Source of the DNA: DATBFX01 sp036558305
GTDB lineage: Bacteria; Chloroflexota; Chloroflexia; Thermomicrobiales; UBA6265
DNA length: 45,224 nt
Reading direction: 5' to 3'
Assembly (NCBI GenBank): GCA_036558305.1
Contig: DATBFX010000437.1
Coordinates: 1 to 45,224, forward strand
The translations under genes were made by a program, and so were the position numbers. The notes under the pieces were generated by a model. That model was not told the DNA's origin. It did no database searches and was given only the letters and a program-made list of their open reading frames with translations. Position 1 is the first letter of the stretch. Every line of letters starts with the position of its first letter. Positions 43,112 through 45,224 of this stretch are shown here, in pieces.

Positions 43112-44866
43112 ATGGTCGAGCACCTTGGCCGAAGTGACCGGAACGCTGCCCTGGGAGAGTTGCGTCGGCGACTCTTCGAACGCCAAATCGACCGGCGGGA
43201 GTTCGTCAAGCAGGCGACCCGTCTCGGTCTCGCCGCACCGGCAATCGGGGCACTGTTGCGCGTCTATGGCGCCGGCGCGGCACCCCGAACCGGAACTGCT
43301 GCCACCCGCGCGCTCAGCCAGGATCAGAACCCGATCACGATCACCATCGGCGGCACGCCGATTGCCGTGACGGGGGAAGACACCACCAATGCGGTTTCCG
43401 GTGGCACGCTGCGCTTTGCCCGCCGCGACGATTCCGACGATTTCGACCCGGTGACGCAGGACGGCAACATCGACATCTGGATCTTCATGAACGTCTACGA
43501 CCAACTCATCCGCGTCACACCCGACGGCGCCAATCTCGAACCGGCGCTGGCGGAGAGTTGGGACGTCTCGGCCGATGGCATCACGTACACGTTCCACCTT
43601 CGCCAGGGAGTCACGTTCTCGGACGGGACACCGTTCACGGCGAACGACGTCGTCTACTCGTTCACCCGTGCCGCCAACGATCCGAAGAAGATTTGGACCT
43701 TTACGCTGACCGCCCTTCAGCGAGATGCCAACGGCCAGGTCCAGGGCATCACGGCACCGGACGACCACACGGTGGTGATCCAGTTGGCGCAACCTTGGGC
43801 GCCCTTCCTCGCCGACGTGGCGATGTTCAACCTGTCGATCATCTCGGAGGCTTTCGCCAAAGGCAACGAGGACAGACTCCACAAGGAGTTAATGGGCACC
43901 GGTCCGTTCACCATGGCGGAATGGAAGCAGGCCGAGTACATCTCACTGAAGAAGAACCCGAACTATTGGGAAGAGGGACTTCCCTTCCTCGACGAGGTTC
44001 GCGTCAACGTCGTGCCCGACGACAACAACCGGATTCTGCAACTCCAGGGCGGCGAGTTGGACGCCATCTACGACGTGCCGGCCAGCCGCGTGCCGGAGTT
44101 GGAGCAGGATCAGAATTTCGCCACGATCCAATTCCCCTCAACGTTCATCCGGTTCATCACGCTCAACAACCGCAACCCGCCCCTCGACGACGTCAACGCC
44201 CGTCTGGCACTCAACTACGCGACCGACCGCAAGACCCTGATCGACATCGTGCTCTTCGGCGCCGGGACCGAGGCGACAACCTTCATGCCGAAGGGCGCCA
44301 TGTTCTGGAACGACGAACTACCGGGCTTCCCGTTTGACCTCGACAAGGCGAAGGACTACATGAGCAAATCGAAGACGCCGAACGGGTTCAAACTCGACTT
44401 CATGGTCGAGAGCGGTGACGCCGAGGCGACTCAACTCGCGACGACGCTCAAGGACATGTGGAGCAAGATCGGCGTCGACGTCGAACTGGATCCCGTCGAC
44501 CAGGGCACCTTCAACGACGCGTACGACAATAACAATTTCGAAGCCCAGTACACCGGCTGGACGAACGACATCATCGATCCCGACGAATTGGTGACGTACG
44601 CGATCCTGCCGGACAGCTCGCAGAACTACCACACCGGTTGGACCAACCAGGAAGCGATGGATCTCGCCCAACAGGGTCGCGCCGAACTCGACCCGGATAA
44701 GCGGAAGACCATCTACTTCCGCATCCAGGAGATCTTCAACGCCGACTCGCCGATGGTCCTCCTCTATCAGGTACCCTACATCGACGTCACGACGACCAAG
44801 GTCCACAATTTCGGCCACCCGCCGACCGGTCAATGGGTCTGGAAAAAGACCTGGATGGAGCAGTGA
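43112..44866 (+). CDS. Peptide/oligosaccharide ABC transporter solute-binding protein
   Basis: The 584-residue family 5 binding protein starts at an ATG with AGGAGG about 10 nt upstream. The N-terminus has a long twin-arginine-type leader (DRREFVKQATRLGL). The mature part has VYDQLIRVTPDGANLEPALAE, YTFHLRQGVTFSDGTPFTANDVVYSF and the late ATDRKTLIDIVLFGAGTEAT box. It binds peptides or related solutes for import. No permease or ATPase gene is in view; the next gene is a second binding protein. Confidence 0.9.
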   Translation: MVEHLGRSDRNAALGELRRRLFERQIDRREFVKQATRLGLAAPAIGALLRVYGAGAAPRTGTAATRALSQDQNPITITIGGTPIAVTGEDTTNAVSGGTLRFARRDDSDDFDPVTQDGNIDIWIFMNVYDQLIRVTPDGANLEPALAESWDVSADGITYTFHLRQGVTFSDGTPFTANDVVYSFTRAANDPKKIWTFTLTALQRDANGQVQGITAPDDHTVVIQLAQPWAPFLADVAMFNLSIISEAFAKGNEDRLHKELMGTGPFTMAEWKQAEYISLKKNPNYWEEGLPFLDEVRVNVVPDDNNRILQLQGGELDAIYDVPASRVPELEQDQNFATIQFPSTFIRFITLNNRNPPLDDVNARLALNYATDRKTLIDIVLFGAGTEATTFMPKGAMFWNDELPGFPFDLDKAKDYMSKSKTPNGFKLDFMVESGDAEATQLATTLKDMWSKIGVDVELDPVDQGTFNDAYDNNNFEAQYTGWTNDIIDPDELVTYAILPDSSQNYHTGWTNQEAMDLAQQGRAELDPDKRKTIYFRIQEIFNADSPMVLLYQVPYIDVTTTKVHNFGHPPTGQWVWKKTWMEQ

Positions 44867-44868
44867 CG

Positions 44869-44891
44869 AGCCGGTAGCCGGTAGCCGGTAG
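44869..44891 (+). repeat. AGCCGGT heptamer array
   Basis: Three perfect units of AGCCGGT plus AG begin 2 nt after the stop of the binding-protein gene. Confidence 0.85.
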
Positions 44892-44920
44892 GAGTACGGG
44901 CAGAGGTCCAATTCGTGCAA

Positions 44921-44955
44921 GGGGCGCACCGGGTGCCCTCCGGGCGATCCGCCCC
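44921..44955. repeat. Interspersed palindrome, family A, single arm
   Basis: The stretch from GGGGCGCACCGGGTGCCC to the final CGCCCC is one self-complementary arm of the family seen at 31909-32068. It sits between the two binding-protein genes and could work as a hairpin. Confidence 0.6.
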
Positions 44956-45003
44956 GACAACCCGACCTAACAGGGGCGAAGCCCAAGTTGGAGGCCCGTT
45001 ACC

Positions 45004-45224
45004 ATGGAGAAAGCGCCCGTCAGAACCGCCGAAACGCGAGACCACCTCTGGACGTTGGTGCGGGAAGCGTGGGACGGTCGGATCGACCGCAGGAACTTCA
45101 TCCGGCGGGCGATCGCCCTTGGCATGACGCCGGCCATGGCCGCGACGGTGTTTGCGACGTATCGGGCGCGGCCCGTCGCGGCGGGTTCGGCTGCCGCGCG
45201 ATCCGCCCCCGCGACTCGGTTTCA
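45004..45224 (+). CDS. Second solute-binding protein, N-terminal part
   Basis: The frame is open to the right edge, 73 residues seen. It starts MEKAPVRTAETRDHLWTLV, then a twin-arginine-type leader (IDRRNFIRRAIALGMTP) like the preceding gene. The leader and its position next to a family 5 binding-protein gene suggest a paralogue, but the mature domain is outside the window. Confidence 0.6.
   Translation, partial: MEKAPVRTAETRDHLWTLVREAWDGRIDRRNFIRRAIALGMTPAMAATVFATYRARPVAAGSAAARSAPATRF

Overview
The window is very GC-rich DNA with dense, short-spaced genes and frequent GTG/TTG starts. It looks like a Chloroflexota chromosome, probably of the Thermomicrobia/Sphaerobacter type. This is inferred from the twin-arginine-like leaders on the peptide-binding proteins, a Cys-rich protein with a twin-arginine-like leader, CO-dehydrogenase-type maturation genes, and an M55 peptidase and PepF in one neighbourhood. 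No rRNA, CRISPR array, IS transposase or phage structural gene was seen. There is one tRNA, tRNA-Leu(CAA).

Layout. 1-6.6 kb: tail of an M55 D-aminopeptidase, a short YdeI-like protein, an operon pairing a Thr/Asp-rich secreted protein with a membrane GGDEF-EAL protein, and an operon of a coiled-coil zinc-ribbon protein and a membrane protein. 6.7-12.7 kb: acyl-CoA synthetase overlapping an agmatinase-family gene, a DUF218/YdcF protein, and oligoendopeptidase F. 12.8-22 kb: exported proteins, namely a lipoprotein-like gene, a 1,424-residue sugar-dehydrogenase mosaic, a PPOX-fold enzyme, a protein with four ten-Cys repeats, and a secreted aldose 1-epimerase. 22.2-25.8 kb: a disturbed pocket with a decayed sugar-ABC permease, a two-gene ATPase plus PD-(D/E)XK-like module lying 10 nt behind tRNA-Leu, and a frameshifted SEC-C gene remnant. 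25.9-32.7 kb: aldehyde dehydrogenase, a DUF433/DUF5615 toxin-antitoxin-like pair, then CoxD, CoxE, XdhC-N, XdhC-C and MocA, a maturation set for molybdenum hydroxylases. 32.8-42.8 kb: RecJ, a BtpA-like TIM barrel, a short-chain dehydrogenase with two small unknown genes, an iron alcohol dehydrogenase/cyclase/DUF362 operon, and a phospholipase D-like/LOG pair. 43.1-45.2 kb: two consecutive solute-binding proteins with twin-arginine-like leaders; the second runs off the window.

The best candidate for an undescribed system is tRNA-Leu, ATPase and nuclease-like gene (23321-25382). All three are on one strand, the ATPase has only a 10-nt leader after the tRNA, and the partner carries a D-x18-E-x-K motif. 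It resembles two-gene ATPase/effector anti-phage modules, but function is inference only.

A second theme is intergenic repeats. One palindrome family (core GGGCGGACC) occurs at four places, another (core CTGAGCGCAGCG) at two, and GC-rich heptamer arrays at four. Several of them touch, or supply, the ends of genes.
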